Notes under the pieces: model-generated
What the model was told of the DNA's origin: nothing
The model's input: the letters and a program-made list of their open reading frames with translations, nothing else
The model's database searches: none
Translations under genes and position numbers: made by a program
DNA from: Salinibacter ruber DSM 13855
GTDB lineage: Bacteria; Bacteroidota; Rhodothermia; Rhodothermales; Salinibacteraceae
Assembly: GCF_000013045.1 (NCBI RefSeq)
Contig: NC_007677.1
Location: 2,356,001 to 2,420,000 of the forward strand
Direction of reading: 5' to 3'
Length of the DNA: 64,000 bases
In this document: positions 26,618 to 34,740 of the stretch, in pieces
Layout of the letters: each line of letters begins with the position of its first letter
Position numbering within the stretch: the first letter of the stretch is position 1

Positions 26618-27469
26618 ATGACCATTGCCCTCGTGCAGCACGCCGTGTCGCCCGCCTCTCCCCCCAGGGTCGATCGCGGGGTGCGGGCGGTGCAGGCGGC
26701 TGCCGACGCCGGGGCCGACCTCGTCGTCTTCCCCGAGCTCTCGTTCACGCCCTTCTACCCCCGCGTGCCCGTGGCGGAGCGGCGCCGGAGCGCCCGTGAC
26801 CTGGCCGAGCCGGTGCCGGGCCCCACGACCGAAGCCCTTGCCGAGGCGGCCGCCGACGGTGGCGTGGTCGTGGTCTTTAACCTGATGGAGCGGGATGGGG
26901 AGCGCACGTTCGACACCTCGCCCGTCCTCGATGCCGACGGCACGCTGCTCGGGCGGACGCGCATGATGCACATCACCGCGTACGAGAACTTCCACGAGCA
27001 GGGCTACTACGACCCGGGCGACACCGGCGCGCCGGTCTACGACACGGCCGCCGGGCGGATTGGTGTGGCCGTCTGCTACGATCGCCACTACCCCGAGTAC
27101 CTGCGGGCGCTGGCGCTGCAGGACGCCGACCTCGTGGTGGTGCCGCAGGCCGGAACCGTCGGGGAGTGGCCCGACGGGATGTACGAGGCCGAGCTTCGGG
27201 TGGCTGCGCTCCAGCACGGGTTCTTTGCGGCGCTCGCCAACCGCACGGGACCCGAGGGCGACATGCAATTTGCGGGCCGCTCCTTCGTCACGGATCCCTT
27301 CGGTGAGGTGGTGGCGCAGGCGCCGGGGGCCGAAGAGACAATCCTGCACGCGTCACTCGATCTTTCCCGGACCGCCGACGCCCCCGCCCGCCGGCTGTTT
27401 CTGCGCCACCGCCGCCCGGACCAGTACGAACGGGGAGCCGTGGCCACTGGGCTCCGTTCACAGGACTGA
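26618..27469 (+). CDS. Carbon-nitrogen hydrolase (nitrilase superfamily) with catalytic Lys replaced
   Basis: The 283-residue product is a complete nitrilase-fold protein. The catalytic Glu is Glu40 in VVFPELSF and the nucleophile is Cys152 in IGVAVCYDRHYPEY. The Lys of the Glu-Lys-Cys triad normally lies in a Y-R-K-x-H segment; here the aligned segment is GRTRMMHI, so Met115 occupies its place. The region YENFHEQGYYDPGDTGAPVY and the WPDGMYEAELRV helix are close to N-carbamoylputrescine amidase-like relatives. The start is the first ATG in good context, 41 bp after the SPOR lipoprotein gene; the frame is open further upstream but overlaps it. It is cytoplasmic. Substrate and activity are uncertain because of the missing Lys. 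Confidence 0.85.
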   Translation: MTIALVQHAVSPASPPRVDRGVRAVQAAADAGADLVVFPELSFTPFYPRVPVAERRRSARDLAEPVPGPTTEALAEAAADGGVVVVFNLMERDGERTFDTSPVLDADGTLLGRTRMMHITAYENFHEQGYYDPGDTGAPVYDTAAGRIGVAVCYDRHYPEYLRALALQDADLVVVPQAGTVGEWPDGMYEAELRVAALQHGFFAALANRTGPEGDMQFAGRSFVTDPFGEVVAQAPGAEETILHASLDLSRTADAPARRLFLRHRRPDQYERGAVATGLRSQD

Positions 27470-27496
27470 GCGCACGGCCCCTGCTTCGCTTTGCGG

Positions 27497-27973
27497 CTAG
27501 ACGTAGACGCCGAGGTACCGATTCCAGAGCATGAGGACGAGCATGACGACCCAGAGCAGGTGTCCCACCCCGGTTCCAATGGCCACCTTCTTCCGCGCCG
27601 CATCGGCCGCGTCGGCCCCGAGCGACGCGCCCCCGCCTCCCGTCACGAAGGCCTGGAGCGTATTCCAGCCCGGCCGGATGACGAAGAGCTGATCGGCCGC
27701 AAACAGCACGATCAGGGTGACGGACGTGTGGTAGAGCGGCCCGTAGGCGGCGAAGTGCCCGCCCGCCACGAACGCACCGAGCGAGAACACGAGGGTCAGC
27801 ACCGCGAAGATGTTCATCTGCCACACGGTGGACGCCCCGTCGTTCGCGAGCGCGATTCCGGCCTCGCCGCCCTGGTCGAGCACCGTGCGGGCCCGCCCGG
27901 CAAGGCGGAGGCCCAGCCCGAACCACGCGGCGGCCGTGATAATGTGGAGCGTGACGAGAATGGAGAAGATCAT
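27497..27973 (-). CDS. Four-helix integral membrane protein
   Basis: The 158-residue product has about four membrane spans, starting MIFSILVTLHIITAAAWFGL. Further spans follow at about 55-75, 82-100 and 130-152. A single His in the first helix (TLHIITAAAWFGLGL) resembles the CopD/DUF2269 group of small membrane proteins. Conserved heme or copper ligands are not certain. It stands alone between a convergent nitrilase gene (27-bp gap) and a divergent DUF2905 gene. No function can be assigned. Confidence 0.65.
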   Translation of the reverse strand: MIFSILVTLHIITAAAWFGLGLRLAGRARTVLDQGGEAGIALANDGASTVWQMNIFAVLTLVFSLGAFVAGGHFAAYGPLYHTSVTLIVLFAADQLFVIRPGWNTLQAFVTGGGGASLGADAADAARKKVAIGTGVGHLLWVVMLVLMLWNRYLGVYV

Positions 27974-28138
27974 GGAAGCGACGGATGGTCAGTTTAAATC
28001 GTGCTCGGTGCCCTCTCACGGGCGGTCCAAGGGAGAGTTTTGTCGCCCCCCTTCGTCGTCTCGAACCGGGCCCGAACGAGAAGGCCCAACTCAGGTTGAA
28101 ACGAACCGCTGCGAGCACACACCAAAGCCCCCTCCCGC

Positions 28139-28366
28139 ATGGACGCCAGCACCCTCGGCCGCGGACTGATGTACCTGGGCGGCGGGCTCGTCGTTCTGGG
28201 CGGGCTCGTCGTGCTTCTCGGACGGGCCCTCGACCTGGGCCACCTTCCGGGCGACCTGGTCTACCGGGGCGACGGCGTCCGGGTCTACGTGCCGATCGCC
28301 ACCATGGTGGTGTTAAGCGTCGTGCTCACGCTTCTCGTGAACCTGGCCCTCCGCCTCTTCCGGTAG
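28139..28366 (+). CDS. DUF2905-family small membrane protein
   Basis: This 75-residue protein has two membrane helices: YLGGGLVVLGGLVVLLGRAL and VPIATMVVLSVVLTLLVNLAL. Between them is the conserved loop LGHLPGDLVYRGDGVRVYVP, which marks the DUF2905 family. It has no known function. The start ATG is close to the divergent gene at 27973 (165-bp gap). Short length and position are normal for the family. Confidence 0.85.
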   Translation: MDASTLGRGLMYLGGGLVVLGGLVVLLGRALDLGHLPGDLVYRGDGVRVYVPIATMVVLSVVLTLLVNLALRLFR

Positions 28367-28479
28367 GCCCCCAACGGATCTTCTCGGCACGACGGTGATT
28401 GCAGATTTACCCGTTGGGGCCAGGAGCCTTGTTCTCGACGAATCCCTCTCGTTCTTCCCTCCTCGGCTCGACCTGCGTC

Positions 28480-30411
28480 GTGCGGTTCCGGCCCACCGAG
28501 CGCCCGCCGTTCTCGTTCTGGCCCGTCGCCCTTCTCGGCCTCGTGGTCTTCGGGGCGAGCCCGGCCCTCCACGCCGCCCAGGGGCAGTCCTCCATCACCG
28601 GGGCAAAGGTTGCGTGCACGGAGGGCACCGCGGGCCCGTACCCGTGCAAGGACGCCGACCTGCTTTCGGTCCTGTCGATTGAGGCCCTCGGCGGCACCGC
28701 CGACACGGACCTCAACGACGTGTGGGGCTGGACCGACCCCCAGACCGGGACCGAATATGCCCTGGTGGGCCGCACCGACGGCACTGCGTTCGTCGACGTC
28801 AGCAGCCCCACGGAGCCGGTCTACGTGGGCACACTTCCCTCCCACACGACGGCGAGCGCCTGGCGCGACGTGAAGGTATACGCCGACCACGCCTTCATCG
28901 TCAGCGAGGCGCCCGGGCACGGCATGCAGGTGTTCGACCTTGCGCGTCTCCGGGACGTGAGCGCGGACGAGCGCCCCAAGATGTTCGACGCGACCGCCCA
29001 CTACGACGGAGGCGAGTCGGTCCGCCTCGAAACGGCGCACAACGTGGCCGTCAACACCGACACGGGATTTGCCTACATCGTGGGCGGGGACGCGTCCGGG
29101 GCGGCCCCGACTTGCGGCGGGGGCCTCCACATGGTGAACGTCCAGTCTCCCGCCACTCCCACCTTCGCCGGGTGCGGTCCCGGCGTCGCCACAGACGCCA
29201 ACGGATCCGCCCGCTTCTCCGGGCCGTCGTCTGCCGCGCGCCTAGGCCCCAACGCCCGTCAATCCGGATCAGCGCGCGCCAAGGACGCCGGGTACACCCA
29301 CGACGCGCAGTGCGTCACGTACCGGGGGCCGGATCCCGAGCACCGGGGCGACGAGATCTGCATCAACGCCAACGAGACCGTCGTCAACATCGCGGACGTG
29401 ACCGACAAGGACGCCCCAGTGACCATCGCCGAGGCGACGTATCCAGACGTCGGGTACGTCCACCAGGCGTGGCTTACAGACGATCACCGCTACCTCTACG
29501 TCGACGACGAGCTGGACGAACGGGACGGGCTCGTCGACCGCACGCGCACCCTCGTCTTTGACGTGACGGACCTGGACGCCCCTACGCGCGCGGCAACCTT
29601 CTTTGGAGCAACCGGCGCCATCGACCACAACCAGTACATTGCCGGCTCGTACGCCTACCAGGCCAATTACACGAGCGGGCTCCGGGTCCTGGACGTGGCC
29701 GCGCCCGAGGCCCCGGAGGAGGTGGCGTACTTCGATACCTACCCGGCCGACGACGCGCCCCAGTTTCGGGGCGCGTGGAGCACCTACCCGTTCTTTGACC
29801 GCAACATCGTGCTCGTGAGCAGCATCGGGCAGGGGCTGTTCGTGGTACAGCCACGGCCGGCCCCCTTCCTGTCGTTCACGGTCACACGCCGGGGCCGGAG
29901 CGCACAGCTCCAGTGGACCCCCTCCGCGGCCGCCCAGACCGCACGGACGGAGGTCGAGCACAAGACGCCCGGGGCGGGCGCCTGGGAGCGCCGGAGAGCC
30001 ATTGCGGGACGCCCCGACGCGCAGAAGCACGACGTCTCCGTCGGCGACCTGTCGCCGGGCACCCACCGGTTTCGGCTGCGACACGTCCCGACGGACGGGC
30101 CGGCCCGCACGAGCCGGATTCAATCCGTAACGATTCTGCCGTCCGCCGCGGCCGTGGTGAACGGCCCCACCCCCAATCCGACCCGCGGCCGGTCCGTGAT
30201 CCGACTCACGCTCCGCGAGCCCCAAGACCTCCGCGTGGCCCTGTACGACGAAGCCGGGCGCCGCGTCCGGCGGCTCCACGACGGCCGCGCCGCGGCGGGC
30301 GTGATCCACCGATTCCGCGTCCGTGCCGCCCGGCACGCCAGCGGCACGTACTTTCTCCGCATTCGGGGAGAGTCGGTGCGGGCCTCGCGCAAAATTGTCG
30401 TCGTGCAGTAG
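28480..30411 (+). CDS. Secreted LVIVD/choice-of-anchor B protein with T9SS sorting domain
   Basis: Start: a GTG at 28480 gives a clean signal peptide (FWPVALLGLVVFGASPALHA); the frame extends 27 codons further to a TTG. The 643-residue product has propeller-like repeats such as EYALVGRTDGTAFVDVSSPT, AHNVAVNTDTGFAYIVGGD, VHQAWLTDDHRYLYVDDELD and SGLRVLDVAAPEAPEEVAYF. These match the choice-of-anchor B family. After about residue 465 come an FN3-like domain and then a C-terminal T9SS sorting domain with YDEAGRRVRRLHDG and GTYFLRIRGESVRA. It is therefore probably exported through the type IX system and anchored or released at the surface. No enzyme motif is seen. It lies 113 bp after the DUF2905 gene, and a promoter is likely in that gap. 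Confidence 0.82.
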   Translation: MRFRPTERPPFSFWPVALLGLVVFGASPALHAAQGQSSITGAKVACTEGTAGPYPCKDADLLSVLSIEALGGTADTDLNDVWGWTDPQTGTEYALVGRTDGTAFVDVSSPTEPVYVGTLPSHTTASAWRDVKVYADHAFIVSEAPGHGMQVFDLARLRDVSADERPKMFDATAHYDGGESVRLETAHNVAVNTDTGFAYIVGGDASGAAPTCGGGLHMVNVQSPATPTFAGCGPGVATDANGSARFSGPSSAARLGPNARQSGSARAKDAGYTHDAQCVTYRGPDPEHRGDEICINANETVVNIADVTDKDAPVTIAEATYPDVGYVHQAWLTDDHRYLYVDDELDERDGLVDRTRTLVFDVTDLDAPTRAATFFGATGAIDHNQYIAGSYAYQANYTSGLRVLDVAAPEAPEEVAYFDTYPADDAPQFRGAWSTYPFFDRNIVLVSSIGQGLFVVQPRPAPFLSFTVTRRGRSAQLQWTPSAAAQTARTEVEHKTPGAGAWERRRAIAGRPDAQKHDVSVGDLSPGTHRFRLRHVPTDGPARTSRIQSVTILPSAAAVVNGPTPNPTRGRSVIRLTLREPQDLRVALYDEAGRRVRRLHDGRAAAGVIHRFRVRAARHASGTYFLRIRGESVRASRKIVVVQ

Positions 30412-30558
30412 CGCCGCCGGGACGCCCGGCACGTCCGTCGCCCCCCTCCTTGCACCCTCCCTGGCGGCTTCCTTTCTTTCGTACGCCCCCACGCCCCGCC
30501 CAGACCGCTGCCCCAACGGGCCTGCGGCAGCTCCTTCCTCGCATTCGCCTTCGATCTT

Positions 30559-31842
30559 ATGTCCACGTCGCTCGACAACTCCATCCTGACCGTCATCCTC
30601 GGTGGCGGCAAGGGCACCCGCCTCTACCCCCTCACCAAGCTCCGCGCCAAGCCGGCCGTGCCCCTCGCCGGGCGCTACCGACTGATCGACGTGCCCGTCT
30701 CCACGAGCATCAACTCGGGCATCACCCGCATCTTCGTCCTCACCCAGTACAACTCGGCCAGCCTCAACCGCCACCTGGCGCGGGCCTACCAGTTCGACCG
30801 CTTCAGCAACGGCTTCGTGTCGATTTTGGCGGCCGAGCAGACCCCCTCGTCGAAAGACTGGTTCCAGGGCACCGCCGACGCGGTGCGGCGCAGCCTGCCC
30901 CACATCGAGGGCCACCGGCACCGCCACGTGCTCATCCTCTCGGGGGACCAACTCTACTCGATGGACTACCGCAAGATGCTGGCCCACCACCGGGAGACCG
31001 ACGCGGACGTCACGCTCGGCACCATTCCGGTGGCGGCCGACGACGCCACGTCCTTCGGCATCCTGAAGACCGACGACGAGCACATCATCACCGAATTTCA
31101 CGAGAAGCCCGACCGCGATGAACTCGACGGCCTGGAGAGCCCGGTCGGCCCTGGCCTCGAAGACGAAGGCCGCGTCTACCATGCCTCGATGGGGATGTAC
31201 ATCTTCGACCGCGAGCCCCTGCACGAGCTGCTCAACGCCAACCCGAACGACCACGACTTCGGCAACCAGATCATCCCGAAGGCGATCGACAAGATGCGGG
31301 TGGCGAGCTACCCGTTCTCCGACTACTGGAGCGACATCGGCACCATCCGCTCCTTCTACGAGGCGAACCTGATGCTGGCGGAACCGGAGCCGCCCTTCAG
31401 CCTCTACGACCCGAATCGCCCCCTCTACACCCGCGCCCGGATGCTGCCCCCGGCGAAGGTCCAGAACTCGACCGTCCAGGATTCGCTAATCACGGAGGGC
31501 AGCCTCGTCGAAAACAGTCAAATCTCCAAGTCCGTCGTCGGCATTCGCTCGTACGTCGGCCCGGACACCACCCTCAAGAACACGGTCATGATGGGGGCCG
31601 ACCACTTCCGGTGGCACGACATGGAGGAGCGCGGCTTCGTGGAGGGCCCGGCCAACCCCGGAATCGGAGAGAACTCCTACGTCGAGGGCGCCATCATCGA
31701 CAAGAACGTCTCCATCGGCAAGCGGTGCATCATCAAGAACCGGGACAACGTGCAGGAGGCCGAGGAGGACCTCTACCACATCCGCGACGGGATCGTCGTC
31801 ATCCCCAAAAACACGCGCATCCCGGACGACACCATCATATAA
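30559..31842 (+). CDS. glgC: Glucose-1-phosphate adenylyltransferase
   Basis: GlgC makes ADP-glucose from glucose-1-phosphate and ATP, the committing step of bacterial glycogen synthesis. The 427-residue product shows the nucleotide-binding loop [57 protein letters not shown] and [19 protein letters not shown] left-handed beta-helix of hexapeptide repeats follows ([20 protein letters not shown] and onward). Length and motif order match the family. It is followed 136 bp downstream by an ADP-glucose glycosyltransferase gene on the same strand, so the two form a glycogen or alpha-glucan unit. Allosteric control is expected from the family; no regulatory DNA site was recognised. Confidence 0.95.
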   Translation: MSTSLDNSILTVILGGGKGTRLYPLTKLRAKPAVPLAGRYRLIDVPVSTSINSGITRIFVLTQYNSASLNRHLARAYQFDRFSNGFVSILAAEQTPSSKDWFQGTADAVRRSLPHIEGHRHRHVLILSGDQLYSMDYRKMLAHHRETDADVTLGTIPVAADDATSFGILKTDDEHIITEFHEKPDRDELDGLESPVGPGLEDEGRVYHASMGMYIFDREPLHELLNANPNDHDFGNQIIPKAIDKMRVASYPFSDYWSDIGTIRSFYEANLMLAEPEPPFSLYDPNRPLYTRARMLPPAKVQNSTVQDSLITEGSLVENSQISKSVVGIRSYVGPDTTLKNTVMMGADHFRWHDMEERGFVEGPANPGIGENSYVEGAIIDKNVSIGKRCIIKNRDNVQEAEEDLYHIRDGIVVIPKNTRIPDDTII

Positions 31843-31978
31843 GCACGGGAGCACGGGTGCGTGGGGGTGAGCGTGTGGCCGGGGGCGCCCTCCCCGGTCC
31901 ATGCCCCCGCGCCCTCTCAATCCCCCCGTGGCAACAAGCTCTTCCCCTTCCCTCTTTGCGGACCGACCCCCCAAACCG

Positions 31979-33208
31979 ATGAGAATTGCGATCCTCACCA
32001 ACGAGTACCCGCCCAACGTCTACGGCGGGGCCGGCGTGCACGTGGAGTACCTGACCCGCGAGCTGGCGAAGCTTGAGGACGGCCGGCACGAGATCGAGGT
32101 GCTCTGCTTCGGCGCGCAGGACGAGACGCACGACAACCTGCGGGTTCGCGGGATCGACCCGGACATGGAGGTCCCCCACCAGGACGAGCGCCACGCCAAG
32201 TTCATGGACGCGATGGCGCGCGACCTGGTTATGGCCGGCTCCGTGGCCGACGCCGACATCATCCACGGACACACCTGGTACTCGCACCTGGCCGGCTGCC
32301 TCGCCAAGCAACTGACCGGCGGCCAACTGGTGCTCACCACCCACTCCCTGGAGCCGCACCGCCCCTGGAAGCGCGAGCAGCTCGGCCGCGGCTACGACGG
32401 CTCCTCTTGGGTGGAGCAGACCGCCTACGAGACCGCGGACGGCGTCGTGGCGGTCTCCGGCGCGATGGAGGACGACGTGCAGTCGCTCTACGACGTGAGC
32501 GGCGCGGACACGCAGGTCATCCACAACGGCATCGACATCGAGCAGTACCGCCCGCGCCCCGACCGGTCGACGCTGGAGGACTACGGCGTGGACCCCGACC
32601 GGCCGTTCGTGCTGTTCGTGGGCCGCATTACGCGCCAGAAGGGGATCCTGCACCTCGTGGAGGCGATCCGCCACTTCGACCCCGACATTCAGGTTGTCCT
32701 CTGCGCGGGCGCCCCGGACACCGAGGAGATTGGGGCGGAGATGGAGGCGCGGGTGGAGGCCGTCCGCGCCGAGACCGAGAATCGCATCGTGTGGCTCGCC
32801 GAGATGCTGCCGCGGGAGGACGTGATTACGATGTACACCCACGCCTCGGTCTTCGTCTGCCCCAGCGTGTACGAGCCGTTCGGCATCATCAACCTGGAGG
32901 CGATGGCCTGCGAGACGCCCATCGTGGCCTCGCGCGTCGGCGGCATCCCCGAGATCGTGGTGCCCGACGAGACGGGCCTGCTGGTGGACGTGGACCCGAC
33001 CGGCGGGGACGACGTGGAGCCCGCCGCCCCCGAGGCCTTTGCCCACGGGCTGGCCGACGGCGTGAACGCCCTCATGCGCGACCCGGACCGGCGCGAGCAG
33101 ATGGGCACGGCGGCGCGGCGGCGCGTGGAGGCGCAGTTCAGCTGGACCGCCATTGCGGAGCAGACGCTCGGCTTCTACAAGTCGCTGGTGGACGACGGGC
33201 ACTCCTGA
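31979..33208 (+). CDS. GT4-family ADP-glucose glycosyltransferase (Corynebacterium-type glycogen synthase / GlgM-like)
   Basis: The 409-residue protein begins MRIAILTNEYPPNVYGGAGV, a start highly typical of the actinobacterial-type glycogen synthase group (GlgA/GlgM, GT4) rather than the GT5 GlgA of enteric bacteria. Other family motifs are HTWYSHLAGCLAK, HNGIDIEQYRP, LFVGRITRQKGI and the E-x7-E donor site CPSVYEPFGIINLEAMACE. Members of this group either extend alpha-1,4-glucan or, as shown for mycobacterial GlgM, make maltose-1-phosphate from ADP-glucose. Sequence alone does not decide. It lies 136 bp after glgC, the donor-producing gene. The start ATG is at 31979; the upstream in-frame extension is non-conserved. 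Confidence 0.88.
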   Translation: MRIAILTNEYPPNVYGGAGVHVEYLTRELAKLEDGRHEIEVLCFGAQDETHDNLRVRGIDPDMEVPHQDERHAKFMDAMARDLVMAGSVADADIIHGHTWYSHLAGCLAKQLTGGQLVLTTHSLEPHRPWKREQLGRGYDGSSWVEQTAYETADGVVAVSGAMEDDVQSLYDVSGADTQVIHNGIDIEQYRPRPDRSTLEDYGVDPDRPFVLFVGRITRQKGILHLVEAIRHFDPDIQVVLCAGAPDTEEIGAEMEARVEAVRAETENRIVWLAEMLPREDVITMYTHASVFVCPSVYEPFGIINLEAMACETPIVASRVGGIPEIVVPDETGLLVDVDPTGGDDVEPAAPEAFAHGLADGVNALMRDPDRREQMGTAARRRVEAQFSWTAIAEQTLGFYKSLVDDGHS

Positions 33209-33245
33209 CGGCCGTACGCCCCGGGCCCGTGTCGCGTCGCGGTCG

Positions 33246-33280
33246 GGGGGTGGCGGCCCGCCGCCTTCGGGCCCCGCCCC
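33246..33280 (+). terminator. GC-rich hairpin after glgC-glgM
   Basis: The arms GGGTGGCGGCCCG and CGGGCCCCGCCCC face each other about 40 bp past the glycosyltransferase stop. There is no T tract, so this is at best a weak intrinsic terminator. It also marks the point where GC-rich chromosomal sequence ends and AT-richer cassette-like sequence begins. Confidence 0.3.
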
Positions 33281-33290
33281 GTCGTCGTCC

Positions 33291-33395
33291 CGCCAGTACT
33301 ATACAGCGCTTCTCCGAGATATTGTGCAGGAAGATTTAGAGCGTGAGGATTTAGAAGCTGCAGAGGCCGTGGAGAATGGCAAAAACGACGCATAA
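33291..33395 (+). pseudogene. 3' fragment of an unknown gene ending in an attC-like repeat
   Basis: A protein-like frame (YYTALLRDIVQEDLERED and onward, with acidic helix character) runs for about 34 codons and stops with the TAA inside CATAAC at 33391-33396. Composition shifts sharply at its left edge from GC-rich spacer to AT-rich coding-like sequence. No convincing start codon with a full domain exists, so it looks like the tail of a truncated gene. Its stop lies inside the left end of the first inverted repeat, just as the toxin gene stop lies inside the second. I cannot name the family. Confidence 0.35.
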
Positions 33396-33582
33396 CACCG
33401 TCCACTGCACCTGATCCCGGGCTGCTGCCACTATCAATCGGATTCGATAAAGCGGTTCGACTTCGCTGACTGAGAGTGATGACGCAGACGGGTGGACACC
33501 TCGTCGTACGTTACAGTTCGAGCGGCACCAATCGGAACTAAACGGTTTCTCGCCCGGGTCAGGTGAGCGTCCACGTCATGTG
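33389..33582. repeat. attC-like long imperfect inverted repeat, copy 1
   Basis: The left arm has CGCATAAC (33389-33396) and CACCTGATCCCGGGC (33408-33422). The right arm has GCCCGGGTCAGGTG (33552-33565) and GTCATGTG (33575-33582). The inner arms pair over 14 bp with one unpaired T on the left strand only; the outer ends pair at 6 of 8 positions. The right end AGCGTCCACGTCATGTG closely matches the end of copy 2. The interior (33423-33551) has no gene I can support. Geometry (outer box, spacer, inner box with an extrahelical base, variable centre) resembles integron attC sites. Confidence 0.5.
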
Positions 33583-33671
33583 CGCGTGGAAGCAGAATTG
33601 CTATGGAGCTTTCGCGGATGGGGTTCGTTCATGTACTCCAGACTGACGTTGAATCGAAAAGGTCGGTCCTG

Positions 33672-33896
33672 ATGGATATCCAGTGGAAGGATCACATTGA
33701 AAGCTCCCCGGAGGTGCTGAAGGGAAAGCCTCGCGTTAAGGGGACCCGAATTCCCGTGAGTCTCATCCTTGGATATTTGGCTTCCGGATCCTCACCGGAC
33801 GAGATCATCAAGGAGTTTCCGGACCTGACGGCCAAAGACATTTCTGCCTGTCTGGTGTACGCGCGCGATCTTTCCGACTTCGAAGTCGCGGCGTAA
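33672..33896 (+). CDS. DUF433 antitoxin-like protein
   Basis: From the ATG at 33672 the product has 74 residues. An in-frame ATG at 33603 would add 23 less conserved residues. The DUF433 signature is clear: a short beta-hairpin then PEVLKGKPRVKGTRIPVSLI followed by the GSSPDEIIKEFPDLTAKDI helices, a winged-helix-like DNA-binding fold. DUF433 proteins are usually the antitoxin partner of DUF5615 PIN-like toxins, and that gene follows after 3 bp. By analogy it neutralises the toxin and represses the operon. The gene is less GC-rich than the flanking chromosome and sits between two attC-like repeats. Confidence 0.88.
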   Translation: MDIQWKDHIESSPEVLKGKPRVKGTRIPVSLILGYLASGSSPDEIIKEFPDLTAKDISACLVYARDLSDFEVAA

Positions 33897-33899
33897 CTT

Positions 33900-34268
33900 A
33901 TGCAGTTCTTCGCAGATCACTGTGTGCCGCGTTCGATTGGCGACACGCTGGAGTCAGAAGGACACGAGGTCATTCGATTATCGGCCCGGCTTCGGGTTGA
34001 TGCTGAGGATTCGGCTGTCATCGAAGAGGCCCAGAAGATCGGGGCGATCCTTTTATCGCTCAACGGGGACTTTGCGGATCTCCTTCGGTATCCGCCGGAG
34101 GAGTATGGAGGCATCGTTGCACTCCAAGTCCGGAACCGCCCCGAGGCGATTCCCTCAATCATGGATAGGCTACTCGAATATTTGGGGCAACATCCCGATC
34201 GATCGCACTACGTCGGGAAGCTTTTACTGGTCGAAGCCCATCGTATCCGTGTTCGGAGCGGCACATAA
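33900..34268 (+). CDS. DUF5615 PIN-like toxin protein
   Basis: This 122-residue protein starts 3 bp after the DUF433 gene, so the two are translated together. It begins MQFFADHCVPRSIGDTLES, with an early Asp typical of the first acidic residue of PIN-like nucleases. It contains SAVIEEAQKIGAILLSLNGD, where DUF5615 proteins carry a D-x-D-F segment, and then FADLLRYPPEEYGGIVALQV. The usual first Asp of that second motif reads Asn here (LNGDF), a possible weakening of the acidic site. Predicted role: an RNA-cleaving toxin held in check by the DUF433 protein. The TAA stop lies within the ACATAAC end of the second inverted repeat. Lower G+C than the surroundings. Confidence 0.85.
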   Translation: MQFFADHCVPRSIGDTLESEGHEVIRLSARLRVDAEDSAVIEEAQKIGAILLSLNGDFADLLRYPPEEYGGIVALQVRNRPEAIPSIMDRLLEYLGQHPDRSHYVGKLLLVEAHRIRVRSGT

Positions 34269-34453
34269 CCCCCGCTGGAGGAGGCGGAAGGCTTTTGCCC
34301 TCATTGGTTGAGGTTTGTTGAATAGGATCGCCTTCGCTAATCGGAAGTGGCAATGCCGACGGCTGAGCACTTCGTCCGGCACCGTTATTTATATCGGTCA
34401 GCGCTTCGGTTGGCGTTTTCACGCCCTCCGCACCTCAGCTTCCACGTTATGTG
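34262..34453. repeat. attC-like long imperfect inverted repeat, copy 2
   Basis: The outer ends CACATAAC (34262-34269) and GTTATGTG (34446-34453) pair perfectly over 8 bp. After spacers of 4 and 6 bp, the inner arms at 34274-34292 and 34423-34439 pair over 15 of 17 positions, with two extra bases on the left strand only. The right end AGCTTCCACGTTATGTG matches copy 1 at all but two positions. The toxin gene stop is inside the left end. The 130-bp centre contains small local hairpins and no gene I can support. Confidence 0.55.
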
Positions 34454-34654
34454 GCATGCAATTCCGTTGATCGGAGTTGTCACGGTCGGACTCGGCGTCT
34501 CGAGGCGAACGACGAGCTGGGAAAAGGGCTCGCGCCTGCGGCAGCGGCCGGCGTCGTGGTCGCGCGGTTCGTTGCGGGGCCGGAGATGATGGACGCCGCC
34601 CAGCGGGCCTCCCAGGAGGGCCGGACGGCGGGGCGGGCATGGCCGGAACGGTGA
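34451..34654 (+). other. Possible small reading frame after the second repeat
   Basis: A 67-codon frame runs from an ATG overlapping the repeat end to a TGA. The first 20 residues are Cys/Arg-rich and unconvincing. The second part (LGKGLAPAAAAGVVVARFVA, then GPEMMDAAQRASQEGRTAG) looks more protein-like and could be the tail of a truncated gene. I do not recognise it. The rest of 34655-34740 shows nothing. Confidence 0.2.
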
Positions 34655-34740
34655 GGAGGCCCTCCGCTCCGCATCGGTGCACGTGCGGATCGCCCCCATC
34701 GCACGCCCCACACATCCCTCCGCCCGCAGGCCACCACGAA

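Noticed and set aside
33434-33574. 46-codon minus-strand frame inside the first attC-like repeat
   Set aside because: It reads smoothly but overlaps the inverted-repeat arms, has only a GTG start and no family resemblance. Pairing constraints of the repeat can create such frames.
34159-34422. 87-codon minus-strand frame across the toxin gene end and second repeat
   Set aside because: It is antisense to the DUF5615 gene and through the inverted repeat, with low-complexity composition. No support as a gene.
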